A stretch of DNA of 64,000 nt from assembly GCF_023896955.1 (NCBI RefSeq), contig NZ_JAMHIW010000002.1, forward strand, positions 720,048 through 784,047, read 5' to 3'. Shown in pieces: positions 41,919 to 50,660 of this stretch. How positions within the stretch are numbered: the first letter of the stretch is position 1; each line of letters starts with the position of its first letter. Source of the DNA: Micromonospora sp. RHAY321. Lineage in GTDB: Bacteria > Actinomycetota > Actinomycetes > Mycobacteriales > Micromonosporaceae. The notes beneath the pieces were generated by a model that had not been told where the DNA came from, did not search any database, and saw only the letters and a program-made list of their open reading frames with translations. A program made the translations under genes and the position numbers.

Positions 41919-42247
41919 TCGCGGTGCTGGCGTTGCTCGCCGGTGTGGTGCTCGGTGTGTGGCTCGATCCCACAGTGCCGGCGGCATTGCAGCCGTATCT
42001 GCCGATCGCGGTGGTGGCCGCGCTGGACGCGGTGTTCGGTGGGGTGCGTGCCCGGCTGGACCGGATCTTCGACGACAAGCAGTTCGTGGTGTCGTTCATC
42101 TCGAACGTGCTGGTGGCTGGTCTGATCGTGTATCTGGGTGACCAGTTGGGTGTGGGCGGGCAGTTGTCCACCGGTGTGGTGGTCGTGCTCGGGGTTCGGA
42201 TCTTCGGGAACGTGGCGGCGATCCGCCGGCACCTGTTCCGGGCGTAG
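41915..42247 (+). CDS. sbp: Small basic protein Sbp-like membrane protein
   Basis: 110-residue protein with three hydrophobic helices (LALLAGVVLGVWLDP, LPIAVVAALDAVFGGVRA, VSFISNVLVAGLIVYLGDQLG), matching the DUF1290/Sbp family. It sits between the two DUF881 genes exactly as Rv1824 does. Function unknown; the fixed location near division genes hints at envelope work. The start overlaps the DUF881 stop. Confidence 0.88.
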   Translation: MIAVLALLAGVVLGVWLDPTVPAALQPYLPIAVVAALDAVFGGVRARLDRIFDDKQFVVSFISNVLVAGLIVYLGDQLGVGGQLSTGVVVVLGVRIFGNVAAIRRHLFRA

Positions 42248-42258
42248 GTTTGACAGCG

Positions 42259-43245
42259 ATGAGCGACGAGCAGACCGAGACGGGGACGGGGTGGCCGGAA
42301 CCGGCTGGTCCGGTGCGCCCTGGTGGGCCGGCGGGTGATCCGGATCCGCGGCCGGACGCGCCGGATCCGGACGAGTTGAGCCCGTTGGCGCCGCAGGGGC
42401 CGGCGGAGCGGGAGCCGGAGGTGCCGGCCGAGGAGGCCGGGGTCGCGCCGGTCGACGACGGCTCGACGGTGGATCTGAGCGCGATGCCGCGGTCGGAGGC
42501 CCCGTCGGAGCCGGTCGAGGAGCCGGTGGCGTCGGCGAGGCTGGGTCGGGTGCGGTGGAGCACCGCCGGCGTGATGATCGTCGCGTTGTTGGCGTTGCTG
42601 GGTTTCACCCTGGTCGTGCAGTTGAAGACGACGTCGACGGATCCGACGCTGGGGGCGACGCGTCAGGAGGACCTGGTGCGGATCCTGTCGGATCTGGATG
42701 CGCGGGAGAACCGGCTGCAGCAGGACATCCGGGCGTTGGAGGACAGCCAGCGGCAGTTGCGCTCGGGTGAGCAGGGTCGCCAGGCGGCGCTGGACGAGGC
42801 GACCCGGCGGGCGGACGAGTTGGGCATCCTGGCGGGCACGTTGCCGGCGGTCGGGCCCGGGTTGACCGTGCAGTTCGAGAGCAGCGGTAAGCCGATCTCG
42901 GCGAATCGGGTGCTGGACGCGGTGCAGGAACTGCGGGGCGCGGGCGCGGAGGCGATGCAGATCTCCGGCGGTGATCGGGCGACGGTGCGGATCATCGCAT
43001 CGACGTACTTCCTGGATGGGGAGAACGGTTCGTTGGTGGTGGAGGGGCGCCGGCTGGTGGGGCCGTTCACGATCACGGTGATCGGTGACCCGGCGACGAT
43101 GCGTACGGCGTTGAACATTCCTGGTGGGGTGGTCGCGTCGGTCCGTGGTGACGGCGGTAACGTGACCTTTGGGGAGCGTGAGGTTGCCGAGGTTTCGGCG
43201 CTGCACGTGCCGATCAAGTTGGAACACGCCCGTCCGGTCTCCTGA
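42259..43245 (+). CDS. DUF881 family protein 2
   Basis: 328-residue protein with an acidic, Pro-rich N-terminus (about 1-95), one helix (TAGVMIVALLALLGFTLVVQL), a coiled coil (ENRLQQDIRALEDSQRQLRS) and a DUF881 domain with GLTVQFESSGKPI and VQELRGAGAEAMQISGGDRA. It corresponds to Rv1825. ATG 42259 is preferred to TTG 42250. The gcvH gene follows 59 bases later. Confidence 0.87.
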   Translation: MSDEQTETGTGWPEPAGPVRPGGPAGDPDPRPDAPDPDELSPLAPQGPAEREPEVPAEEAGVAPVDDGSTVDLSAMPRSEAPSEPVEEPVASARLGRVRWSTAGVMIVALLALLGFTLVVQLKTTSTDPTLGATRQEDLVRILSDLDARENRLQQDIRALEDSQRQLRSGEQGRQAALDEATRRADELGILAGTLPAVGPGLTVQFESSGKPISANRVLDAVQELRGAGAEAMQISGGDRATVRIIASTYFLDGENGSLVVEGRRLVGPFTITVIGDPATMRTALNIPGGVVASVRGDGGNVTFGEREVAEVSALHVPIKLEHARPVS

Positions 43246-43304
43246 CCGGCGCGGCCGCGCCGGACCCGGGTGGTCCGGGGCACGATGGATGAAGGACGCG
43301 TCTG

Positions 43305-43685
43305 GTGATTCCTGAGGATCTGCGATACACCGCCGAGCACGAGTGGGTGTTGGGTAACGGCACCGGTTCGGTCCGGGTCGGCATCACGCACTTCGCGCAG
43401 GACGCGCTGGGTGACATCGTGTACGTGCAGTTGCCCGAGGCGGGTGCGGCGGTCGCGGCCGGCGACTCGTTGGGTGAGATCGAGTCGACCAAGAGCGTGT
43501 CGGAGATCTACGCGCCGGTGGCCGGTACGGTGGCGGCGCGCAACGAGGCGTTGGGTGACACCCCTGAGCTGATCAACACTGATCCGTATGGTGCGGGTTG
43601 GTTGGTGGAGATCACTCCGGCTGATCCGACGGCGGTGGACGGTCTGTTGACGGCCGGCGCGTACCGCGAGATCACCGAAGGCTGA
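43305..43685 (+). CDS. gcvH: Glycine cleavage system H protein
   Basis: 126-residue lipoyl carrier protein of the glycine decarboxylase complex; it shuttles the aminomethyl group between the P, T and L proteins. The lipoylated Lys is Lys63 in GEIESTKSVSEIYAP. The order gcvH-FHA-MerR is that of Rv1826-Rv1828. Its partner gcvP lies 9 kb downstream behind a glycine riboswitch, while no such element is seen before gcvH. Confidence 0.96.
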   Translation: MIPEDLRYTAEHEWVLGNGTGSVRVGITHFAQDALGDIVYVQLPEAGAAVAAGDSLGEIESTKSVSEIYAPVAGTVAARNEALGDTPELINTDPYGAGWLVEITPADPTAVDGLLTAGAYREITEG

Positions 43686-43726
43686 GTGTGCTTGATCCGG
43701 TGCGTGGGATGTCTGCGCGCGTCCGG

Positions 43727-43755
43727 TTGCCCTGCATTTCGGCGCTGGCTAGGCT
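43727..43755 (+). promoter_or_regulatory. Predicted promoter of FHA gene
   Basis: TTGCCC (43727-43732) and TAGGCT (43750-43755) with 17-base spacing. The FHA gene starts 145 bases downstream. The leader in between holds no gene I can support. Confidence 0.5.
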
Positions 43756-43899
43756 CGCCCAGTCGACCGAGAACCCAATAGTTGAGCGTTGTGGAATTGC
43801 CTTCCCGGGCACGGGGAGCCAGCCGCCGGGTGTTCACGTGCCCGGCGGCCAGACCCGCCATTACCCGACGCCGACCGAACAGATCCGTGAGGTGGTCCC

Positions 43900-44352
43900 A
43901 TGACGCGCCCAGACGACGAGTTCCCCCCGCTCGACGTCACTTCGACGCTCAATCTCGGTTCGCTCGACGAAGTGCTGGAGGGGCCGGAGACCGATGTGGT
44001 GCCGAGCCGGATGTCCGGTTCGTTGCCACCCGGTATGGCGCTGCTGGTGGTTCGTCGCGGCCCGAATGCGGGTGCCCGGTTCTTGTTGGACCACGATGTG
44101 ACGACCAGTGGCCGGCACCCCGACAGTGACATCTTCCTCGACGACGTGACGGTGTCGCGGCGGCACGCGGAGTTCCATCGTGACGGTGGCACGTTCACGG
44201 TGCGGGACGTGGGCAGCTTGAACGGCACGTATGTGAACCGTGAGCGGGTCGAGGCTGCGACGTTGAGCAATGGTGACGAGGTTCAGATCGGTAAGTTCCG
44301 GGTGGTGTTCATCGCCGGTCCGCGCCCGGAGGAGGAGGCCAGCCGGGGGTGA
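43900..44352 (+). CDS. garA: FHA-domain protein, GarA/OdhI type
   Basis: 150-residue phosphothreonine-binding protein. The FHA domain has GRHPDSDIFLDDVTVSRRHAEF and SLNGTYVNRE. The N-terminal tail holds Thr residues (DVTSTLNLGSLDEV) where GarA and OdhI are phosphorylated by PknB/PknG; the exact ETTS motif is not kept. The family inhibits 2-oxoglutarate dehydrogenase and sets glutamate flux. The position after gcvH fits Rv1827. The stop overlaps the MerR start. Confidence 0.9.
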   Translation: MTRPDDEFPPLDVTSTLNLGSLDEVLEGPETDVVPSRMSGSLPPGMALLVVRRGPNAGARFLLDHDVTTSGRHPDSDIFLDDVTVSRRHAEFHRDGGTFTVRDVGSLNGTYVNRERVEAATLSNGDEVQIGKFRVVFIAGPRPEEEASRG

Positions 44353-45104
44353 ACGAGCCTGCGGCCTCCACGCCACCCGGGGCGGCCCGGTCCCAGCCGC
44401 TGATGAGCATCGGTGAGGTGCTGGGTCAGTTGCGGGTGGATTTTCCGGACACGACGATCTCGAAGCTGCGGTTCCTTGAGGCCGAGGGCCTGGTGGAGCC
44501 GCAGCGGACGGCGGCGGGCTACCGGAAGTACAGCTGGGACGATGTGGCGCGGTTGCGGTTCGTGTTGACCGCCCAGCGGGACAGGTACCTGCCGTTGCGG
44601 GTGATCCGTGAGCAGTTGGCGGAGTGGGACTCGTCCGGTGAGCAGCCGGGTCGGTCGCGGCCGGCGTTGGTCGCGGTGGGGCCTGATGGTGCGGTTCCCG
44701 GTCGTGAGTCGGCGGAGCCGGCCGAGTCGTCGCAGGTGCGGCTCGGCCGGGCGGATCTGGTGGCGCGCAGTGGGGTCGACGAGTCGACCTTGGCTGAGTT
44801 GGAGCGGCTGGGTGTGCTGGTGTCGGATCCGCCGGGGTGGTATGACGCGGATGCGTTGATCATCGCGTCCGCGGTGGCGGGGTTGGCGGCGTACGGGTTG
44901 GAGCCGCGGCACCTGCGGGGTTACCGGACGGCGGCTGATCGTGAGGTCGGGTTGTTCGCGCAGTTGGTGGCGCCGTTGGCGCGGCAGAGTGATCCGGCGG
45001 CGCGGGCGCGGGCTGCGGAGACGGCGCGGGAGTTGGTGGCGTTGTCGGAGCAGTTGCACGCGGCGTTGGTGCGGGTGGGTCTGCGTTCGACGTTGGGTCG
45101 GTGA
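44349..45104 (+). CDS. ftsR: MerR-family regulator, FtsR type
   Basis: 251-residue transcription regulator. An N-terminal MerR helix-turn-helix, MSIGEVLGQLRVDFPDTTISKLRFLEAEGL, is followed by a long helical linker and a C-terminal part (VGLFAQLVAPLARQ). Orthologues (Rv1828, FtsR of Corynebacterium) control ftsZ. No metal or drug ligand Cys is seen. The GTG start overlaps garA. A 184-base gap follows. Confidence 0.9.
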   Translation: MNEPAASTPPGAARSQPLMSIGEVLGQLRVDFPDTTISKLRFLEAEGLVEPQRTAAGYRKYSWDDVARLRFVLTAQRDRYLPLRVIREQLAEWDSSGEQPGRSRPALVAVGPDGAVPGRESAEPAESSQVRLGRADLVARSGVDESTLAELERLGVLVSDPPGWYDADALIIASAVAGLAAYGLEPRHLRGYRTAADREVGLFAQLVAPLARQSDPAARARAAETARELVALSEQLHAALVRVGLRSTLGR

Positions 45105-45288
45105 GGTGCCCGGCGGGCGGTGGCCGAGCGGAAAGATCTCTTCCGGGAAGCGTGCCGTAGGCTTGCCGGGGTAACCCCTTCCTGGCGCGGACGTGGTGCT
45201 GTAGCGCATGGGACGGCCGTGTCGCGGTCCGTGTACCGTGCAGGGAAGGGCGCGGTGCGGCGTAGGTGACAACGACACGGAGGCGGCG

Positions 45289-45753
45289 GTGCGCGAGCTG
45301 AGCGTGGTCGGAGTTCGGGTGGAGCTGCCCAGCAACCAGCCGATCGTCCTGCTCAGGGAGGTCGAGGGGGACCGCTATCTGCCGATCTGGATCGGCGCGG
45401 TCGAGGCCACGGCTATCGCTTATGAGCAGCAGGGGGTCAAGCCGGCTCGGCCGTTGACTCATGATCTTCTGCGGGACGTGTTGGCGGCTTTGCAGGCGCC
45501 GTTGCAGGCGGTGGAGATCACCGAGCTCAAGGAGAACGTCTTCTACGCGGATCTGTTGATCGGCGACGGGGTGCGGGTGTCGGCGCGGCCGAGCGATTCG
45601 ATCGCTCTGGCGTTGCGGGTCGGTGCGCCGATTCGTTGTGCTGAGCAGGTCCTCAGTGAAGCGGGGATCGTCATTCCTGATGAGCAGGAGGACGAGGTGG
45701 AGAAGTTCCGCGAGTTCCTGGAGCAGGTGCGTCCGGAGGACTTCGCGGGCTGA
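45289..45753 (+). CDS. DUF151 (bifunctional nuclease-like) protein
   Basis: 154-residue protein of the DUF151/BFN family (Rv1829 position). Characteristic: LREVEGDRYLPIWIGAVEATAIAYEQQGV and DSIALALRVGAPI. Some relatives show nuclease activity; that is not established here. GTG 45289 follows GGAGGCG. The conserved end is EQEDEVEKFREFLEQV. Confidence 0.88.
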   Translation: MRELSVVGVRVELPSNQPIVLLREVEGDRYLPIWIGAVEATAIAYEQQGVKPARPLTHDLLRDVLAALQAPLQAVEITELKENVFYADLLIGDGVRVSARPSDSIALALRVGAPIRCAEQVLSEAGIVIPDEQEDEVEKFREFLEQVRPEDFAG

Positions 45754-45858
45754 GCCCGGGCGTTCCGCGGCACCGGGTGTCACTGTGGGTGATGCCGAGG
45801 TGCGGTTGGTGATCTTTCTCGGTGGCTGCGCGGCGTGTCGCGTCGGTACCTCCGTGGT

Positions 45859-45883
45859 AACCCCTGAAGGTGGCTATAGGGTT
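45859..45883. promoter_or_regulatory. AACCC-N15-GGGTT site before second MerR gene
   Basis: Inverted repeat enclosing GGCTATAGG, a possible -10, 65 bases before the MerR start. Spacer length and position fit a MerR-type operator; autoregulation is an inference. Confidence 0.35.
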
Positions 45884-45947
45884 GCCGTGTCGAGGGGTGC
45901 GCGTCCCGGAAACGACGCGTCGCCACACTGACGGGGAGGTTGTCCGG

Positions 45948-46529
45948 ATGCACGAGCCGCGGGATCCCGATCCAGGTACGGAGTTGGCGTCGCCGGGTGT
46001 GGCGACTGAGGGTGACGGTTCGGTGGGCTACCGGGGTGTGACGGCGTGCACCGCGGTGGGCATCAGTTACCGGCAGCTGGACTACTGGGCGCGGACGGCG
46101 CTGGTGGTGCCGAGTGTGCGTGACGCCTCGGGTTCGGGGACGCAGCGGTTGTACTCGTTCCGGGACCTGGTGGTGTTGAAGGTCGTGAAGCGGTTGTTGG
46201 ACGCGGGGGTGTCCCTGCAGAACATCCGCAAGGCGATCGAGGCGTTGCGGTCGCGTGGCGTGGAGGATCTGGCCGGGATCACGTTGATCTCCGATGGGAC
46301 GACGGTGTACGAGTGCCGGTCCCCGGAGGAGGTGGTCGACCTGTTGCAGGGTGGCCAGGGCGTGTTCGGCATCGCGATCGGTGGGGCCTTCAAGGAGATC
46401 CAGGGGTCGTTGTCGCATCTGCCGGCGGAGCCGGCGGCGAGCGGCCCGGCGGAGCCGGTGGCGGCGTCCGAGTCGGATCCGGTGGGTGACGAGTTGGCGG
46501 CGCGGCGGGCGCGGCGGCGGGCTGGCTGA
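45948..46529 (+). CDS. Second MerR-family regulator (Rv1830-like)
   Basis: 193-residue regulator. The MerR winged helix begins about residue 25 (GYRGVTACTAVGISYRQLDYWARTALVVPS) and continues SFRDLVVLKVVKRLLDAGVSLQNIRKAIEALRS. A tail of Pro/Ala/Glu (about 160-193) is disordered. ATG 45948 follows GGGGAGG. Position matches Rv1830. The effector is unknown. Confidence 0.88.
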   Translation: MHEPRDPDPGTELASPGVATEGDGSVGYRGVTACTAVGISYRQLDYWARTALVVPSVRDASGSGTQRLYSFRDLVVLKVVKRLLDAGVSLQNIRKAIEALRSRGVEDLAGITLISDGTTVYECRSPEEVVDLLQGGQGVFGIAIGGAFKEIQGSLSHLPAEPAASGPAEPVAASESDPVGDELAARRARRRAG

Positions 46530-46894
46530 GCGCGCTCGTGTTGCCCCGGGTTGTCGACGCGCCCGGCTTTCGCGTTGGTTTTTCGCGGCCGCTGTGATCA
46601 CTGAGGGTCAGGTTGGCGGAGCCGTGCCTGCGTTGTGAGGGCTCCCATGTCGACAGTGGTTGACGGTGGGTGTCGTCACGGTGGCGGGTTGTGGAGAGTC
46701 GGGTCGAGGGCGGTGACGCTGCGTGCCGGGTGGTTGTCGGGAATCCGATAGGGGGGCCCTGACCGGAAACCGACGACACGCTATGGTCCGTCACGGTCCT
46801 CGGTGTGTCGCCGTGGAAAGACGATGTCGCTCCGGTGGGCCAAATGCCCCTCCCGCGCCGACCCCGCGCGGCCTCCACCCTGGAAGGAACATCC
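46530..46894. other. Intergenic region before truncated hemoglobin gene
   Basis: 365 bases without a supported gene. It must hold the promoter of the two globin genes; I see no clear NsrR, DosR or Rex palindrome. The GGAAGGAAC before the start at 46895 is the ribosome-binding site. Confidence 0.5.
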
Positions 46895-47293
46895 GTGACG
46901 GTTACCGAAGAAACCGCCCCCGTCTCGCACTACGACCGCATCGGCGGTGGCAGCTCCGTCAAGGCGGCCGTGGAGCTGTTCTACGACAAGGTGCTCGCCG
47001 ATCCGGAACTGGCGGGCTACTTCACCGATGTGGACATGCCGTCGCAGCGGCGGCACATGACGTTGATGTTGACGGTGGTGCTGGGCGGTCCGAACGAGTA
47101 CGCCGGTCGTGGTCTGGCCGAGGCGCACCAGCCGTTGAACATCCCGCTGGAGCACTACGTCAAGGTCGGTGAGCACCTGACGGCGACGCTGACCGAGTTG
47201 GGCGTACCGGCGGACATCCTGGCCGACGTGCAGAAGGTGCTGGGGCAGGTGCAGGACCAGGTGGTGGCCACCGGGAACCGTCCGGGCGCCTGA
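46895..47293 (+). CDS. glbN: Group I truncated hemoglobin
   Basis: 132-residue 2-on-2 globin. LFYDKVLADPELAGYF carries the distal Tyr (B10), and LAEAHQPL holds the proximal His. Such proteins oxidise NO or bind O2. GTG 46895 has GGAAGGAAC upstream. The start of the flavohemoglobin gene is two bases after the stop, so both are probably expressed together. Confidence 0.9.
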   Translation: MTVTEETAPVSHYDRIGGGSSVKAAVELFYDKVLADPELAGYFTDVDMPSQRRHMTLMLTVVLGGPNEYAGRGLAEAHQPLNIPLEHYVKVGEHLTATLTELGVPADILADVQKVLGQVQDQVVATGNRPGA

Positions 47294-47295
47294 GC

Positions 47296-48474
47296 GTGGA
47301 CGCGGCCCGACTCAAGCAGAGCTGGTCTCTGGTCGCCGCGCACGGCGACCAGGTGCCGCTCTATTTCTATTCGACGTTGTTCCTGTCCCATCCCGAGACG
47401 CGGCAGATGTTCCCGACGAACATGGCCGGGCAGCGGGACCGTCTGGTGACCGCACTGGGGCACATCGTGTCCAACGTGGACCAGGTCGATGGGCTCGTGG
47501 GTTTCCTGCAGGGCCTCGGCGCTGACCACCGCAAGTTCGCGGTACGCGCCGAGCACTACCCGGCGGTGGGTGAGGCGCTGCTGGCGACGTTGCAGCACTT
47601 CCTGGCCGAGCAGTGGACCGAGGAGCTGGCCCAGGACTGGGCGGCCGCGTACGGGCTGATCGCGCAGGTGATGATGGAGGCCGCGCAGGCCGCGGAGTCG
47701 GTGAATCCGCCGTGGTGGGTCTCGGAGATCGTGTCCCATGAGCGGCGGGCGTTCGACGTGGCGGTGCTGACGGTGCGTCCGCAGTACCTGTTGCCGTTCA
47801 CGCCGGGTCAGTCGATCGGGGTGTCCCATCCGTCGGTGCGGTCGTGGCGGTACTACTCGCCGGCGAACGCGCCGCGCGCGGACGGCACGTTGGAGTTGCA
47901 CGTGCGGGCCGCGCCGGGTGGCGCGGTGTCCTCGCGGCTGGTGTACGGCTCGACGGTGGGTGACCGTATCCACCTGGCGGCGCCGGTGGGGGAGCGGTTG
48001 GCGTTGTGGTCGGCGGGTTCCAGTGACCTGTTGCTGCTGGCGGCGGGCACCGGCTGGGCGCCGGTGAAGGCGTTGGTGGAGCAGGTCGCCGCGGAGGGTT
48101 CCCGCCGGCGGGTGGACCTGTATGTGGGTGCCCGTTCGCGCAGCGAGTTCTACGACAGCGACGCGATCGACAAGTTGGCGTCGTCGTACCCGTGGTTGAC
48201 GGTCACCTACGTGGTGGGTGCCGACGTGAACCGGCCGGGGGAGTTCCTGCAGCCGGTGGACCGGGCGTTGGCCGACGGCGACTGGCGTGCCCGGCACGTG
48301 TACGTGTGCGGGTCGGACGAGATGGTTTCGCACTCGGTGCAGGCGTTGACCCGGGCGGGTTACCACGCGGGTCAGGTGCACCATGAGGGTCTGGGTAAGC
48401 ACTGGTACGGCCCGGCCTGGCGTACGGCGGTGGAGCAGTCGACCGCTGGTGACACTTCCGGAGGTGTTCGGTGA
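47296..48474 (+). CDS. Flavohemoglobin (nitric oxide dioxygenase-like)
   Basis: 392-residue protein: globin domain (1-135; proximal His in ADHRKFAVRAEHYPAVGEAL), FAD-binding domain (RSWRYYSPANAP) and NAD(P)H domain (LLAAGTGWAPVKALVEQ, VYVCGSDEMV). This layout turns NO and O2 into nitrate. The globin part is shorter and less typical than Hmp. Start GTG 47296. The stop lies in a possible dispersed repeat (48471-48517). Confidence 0.9.
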   Translation: MDAARLKQSWSLVAAHGDQVPLYFYSTLFLSHPETRQMFPTNMAGQRDRLVTALGHIVSNVDQVDGLVGFLQGLGADHRKFAVRAEHYPAVGEALLATLQHFLAEQWTEELAQDWAAAYGLIAQVMMEAAQAAESVNPPWWVSEIVSHERRAFDVAVLTVRPQYLLPFTPGQSIGVSHPSVRSWRYYSPANAPRADGTLELHVRAAPGGAVSSRLVYGSTVGDRIHLAAPVGERLALWSAGSSDLLLLAAGTGWAPVKALVEQVAAEGSRRRVDLYVGARSRSEFYDSDAIDKLASSYPWLTVTYVVGADVNRPGEFLQPVDRALADGDWRARHVYVCGSDEMVSHSVQALTRAGYHAGQVHHEGLGKHWYGPAWRTAVEQSTAGDTSGGVR

Positions 48475-48517
48475 GCGCGAGGAGTGAGCTCGCGAGCCCC
48501 GCAGTCGCGAACGGAGG
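48471..48517. repeat. Candidate dispersed repeat
   Basis: GTGAGCGCGAGGAGTGAGCT-starting segment of 47 bases over the end of the flavohemoglobin gene. It looks like a short repeat frequent in Micromonosporaceae genomes, by memory; no second copy is in this window. Confidence 0.35.
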
Positions 48518-48526
48518 CGGGCAGAG

Positions 48527-49222
48527 GTGAGCGCGACCCCGATCAGCCGGTACGACGGGATTCAGGTCTCCGGTGGTGTGCAGGTGCGGTTGACCGCCGA
48601 CCGGGTGCGGCGGTGGGAGTTCGGCACGGCGCCGTTCGCCCGGCGCGGCTACGACAACGCCGACGTGGACCGCTTCCGCGTGCAGGTCGCCGATGAGTTG
48701 GATCTGCTGGCGACGCAGTTGGCGCATCTGCGGGCGGAGAACGAGCGGCTCACCGACCGGGTGGAGCTGCACCGGCACGGGGTGATCCCGAGCACGGACG
48801 CGGCGGCGAAGGTGCCGGCGGCCAAGGAGGTGAATCTGCTCTCCGCGGCGCAGCGGGAGGCGGAGCAGATCATCGCGCAGGCGCACGACTACGCGCGGCG
48901 GGTCGCCGAGTACGCCCGGATGCAGTACGAGAGTTACATGCGGGCGGCGGCGGAGGAGGCGAAGCAGGAGGCCGAGCGGGCGGTGACGGAGTACCGCAAC
49001 ACGGCCGGGCCGAGCTTCGACGACACGGTGGCCACCCGTGAGGCGCTGCGGATCTTCGGCGAGATGATGGTGTCGCACATGCAGGCGGCGGCGCGGCATC
49101 TCGACGACGGTAGTGAGCAGTTGGCCCGCACGATGGACCGGATCGCGAAGGAGACGCCGGGGGCGCCGTTCGTGGGCGGTGCGGCGGGGCAGGCGGCGCT
49201 GCCGCGTCACCACCAGCGGTGA
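48527..49222 (+). CDS. DivIVA-domain protein
   Basis: 231-residue protein. The DivIVA-like N-terminal motif is RRWEFGTAPFARRGYDNADVDRF. Residues 70-170 form a long coiled coil (EVNLLSAAQREAEQIIAQ). Relatives act in polar growth or septum placement. A 13-14-bp terminator follows. Confidence 0.85.
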   Translation: MSATPISRYDGIQVSGGVQVRLTADRVRRWEFGTAPFARRGYDNADVDRFRVQVADELDLLATQLAHLRAENERLTDRVELHRHGVIPSTDAAAKVPAAKEVNLLSAAQREAEQIIAQAHDYARRVAEYARMQYESYMRAAAEEAKQEAERAVTEYRNTAGPSFDDTVATREALRIFGEMMVSHMQAAARHLDDGSEQLARTMDRIAKETPGAPFVGGAAGQAALPRHHQR

Positions 49223-49224
49223 AC

Positions 49225-49257
49225 GCCGGGTGGGGTCCGCCCGGCGGACCCCACCCG
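49225..49257 (+). terminator. Terminator hairpin after DivIVA-domain gene
   Basis: CCGGGTGGGGTCCG (49225-49238) pairs with 49244-49257 around a 5-base loop, three bases after the stop. Confidence 0.8.
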
Positions 49258-49351
49258 GGTGGTGTGGCGGTCGGTGGCGTCGCCGACCGGTTCGGTCGCA
49301 GCAGACTGGACGGGGTTGCGCCCCGCCGGGCCGCGCGTGGAAAGGTGTCCC

Positions 49352-50326
49352 ATGTCTGTGTCTGCGTCTTCCTCCGGCGCCTCGCCGCATCCACACGACG
49401 GGTCGGTGGACCCGGTGGCCGCGATGGAGGCCTCGGTGTGGGCTCTGGCCGCCGTGGTCGGCACGATGCGCGACGCCCTGTCGGCGCCGCTGGCCGAGGT
49501 CCTGGCGGCGTCGCCGCAGCGCACCGCTGTGCTGGAGGCCGCCGGGCTGCTGTCGTGGGACGGCGAGGTGCCGGTTGCGCACCCGTCGCTGGTCCCCGCT
49601 GACGGGCCGACCGGGCGGAGCATGGTGCAGGCGCGGTTGAGCTCGTTGCGGCAGGCGGTCACCGCCGCGGCGCAGGACGCTTCCGCTCCGGCCGGGGGCG
49701 GCTGGTCGGAGCTGGGTGACGAGGTGTTGCTGAATCAGGGCCGGGCGTCCGCCGCGACGGGCCGCGCTCTGGCCACCCGGGTGGTCCCCGGGCTGCCGGG
49801 GCTCGCGGAGCGTCTGGACTCCGGCGGGCGTGTCCTGGACATCGGCACGGGTGTGGCGGCGCTGGCCGTTGCCCTGGCCCGGGAGCTGCCCCGGGTGTCG
49901 GTGGTGGGCATCGACATCCTCCAGCGCGCGTTGGATCTGGCCCGCGAGGAACTGGCCCAGGCGTCCGACGTCGCCGACCGGATCACCCTGCGCCACCAGG
50001 ACGTGGCCGAGGTGACCGAGGTGGGCGCGTACGACCTCGTCTGGTTTCCCGCGCCGTTCGTGGCCCAGGACACCCTGGTGGCGGCTCTGCCCCGACTGGT
50101 CGAGGCGCTGCGGGCCGGCGGTTGGATCGTGGTGGGCACGAACCCGCCCGCCGGGGATCCCCTGCGGGCGGCTGTCGACCGGTGGAACGCCGTCCGCAAC
50201 GGCGGCAACGCCTACGACACGGACCGAATGGCGCAGGTGCTGGCCGACGCCGGGTTGGACGACGTCCGCCGCTACCCGACCGTTCCCGGCGGACCCGTGT
50301 TGGTCGCCGCGCACCGTCCGGACTGA
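49352..50326 (+). CDS. SAM-dependent methyltransferase, class I
   Basis: 324-residue protein. The N-terminal half is Ala-rich with a helical domain; the class I SAM motif is RVLDIGTGVAALAVALA near residue 168, followed by VVGIDILQRAL, QDVAEV and LVWFPAPFVAQ. Substrate unknown; the layout is like small-molecule or ubiquinone-type methyltransferases. ATG 49352 follows GGAAAGG. Confidence 0.8.
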   Translation: MSVSASSSGASPHPHDGSVDPVAAMEASVWALAAVVGTMRDALSAPLAEVLAASPQRTAVLEAAGLLSWDGEVPVAHPSLVPADGPTGRSMVQARLSSLRQAVTAAAQDASAPAGGGWSELGDEVLLNQGRASAATGRALATRVVPGLPGLAERLDSGGRVLDIGTGVAALAVALARELPRVSVVGIDILQRALDLAREELAQASDVADRITLRHQDVAEVTEVGAYDLVWFPAPFVAQDTLVAALPRLVEALRAGGWIVVGTNPPAGDPLRAAVDRWNAVRNGGNAYDTDRMAQVLADAGLDDVRRYPTVPGGPVLVAAHRPD

Positions 50327-50350
50327 CCCCGCGCAAAACGGCGCGGCTGG

Positions 50351-50629
50351 TCAGCTGAGCCGTTGGTCGAGGTGGAAGCTGACCTCGGTGCCGGCTTCGC
50401 TCTTGCCGATGAGCTTGCACAGGGCGGCTCTGATGGGCAGCCAGTGCGGGCCGGTGCCCGACGGCATGAGGGTGGCGCTGAACGGGTGGCCGTCGATCGT
50501 GCCGGTGACCTTGACGGCGCGGCGGGTGCCGAGCAGGTCGGCGGAGTCGGGCACGGTCACGTAGGTGGCGAAGGCGCCGTCCTTCTCGATGGGGGCGGTG
50601 AAGCGGTGGTCGAGTGGTTGCGGGGCCAT
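50351..50629 (-). CDS. DUF1905 domain protein
   Basis: 92-residue protein (FTAPIEKDGAFATYVTVPDS) with a beta-barrel-like DUF1905 fold, often joined to YdeI-type domains; here it is alone. PSGTGPHWLPIRAALCKLIG is the conserved second half. Function unknown. It precedes its neighbour at 50661 on the same strand. Confidence 0.8.
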   Translation of the reverse strand: MAPQPLDHRFTAPIEKDGAFATYVTVPDSADLLGTRRAVKVTGTIDGHPFSATLMPSGTGPHWLPIRAALCKLIGKSEAGTEVSFHLDQRLS

Positions 50630-50660
50630 GGCTCTCCTCGAAAGTCGGTGTGGCCGGCCG

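Noticed and set aside
43688..43903. 71-codon ORF before the FHA gene
   Set aside because: Overlaps the promoter region; no family pattern and no good start context.
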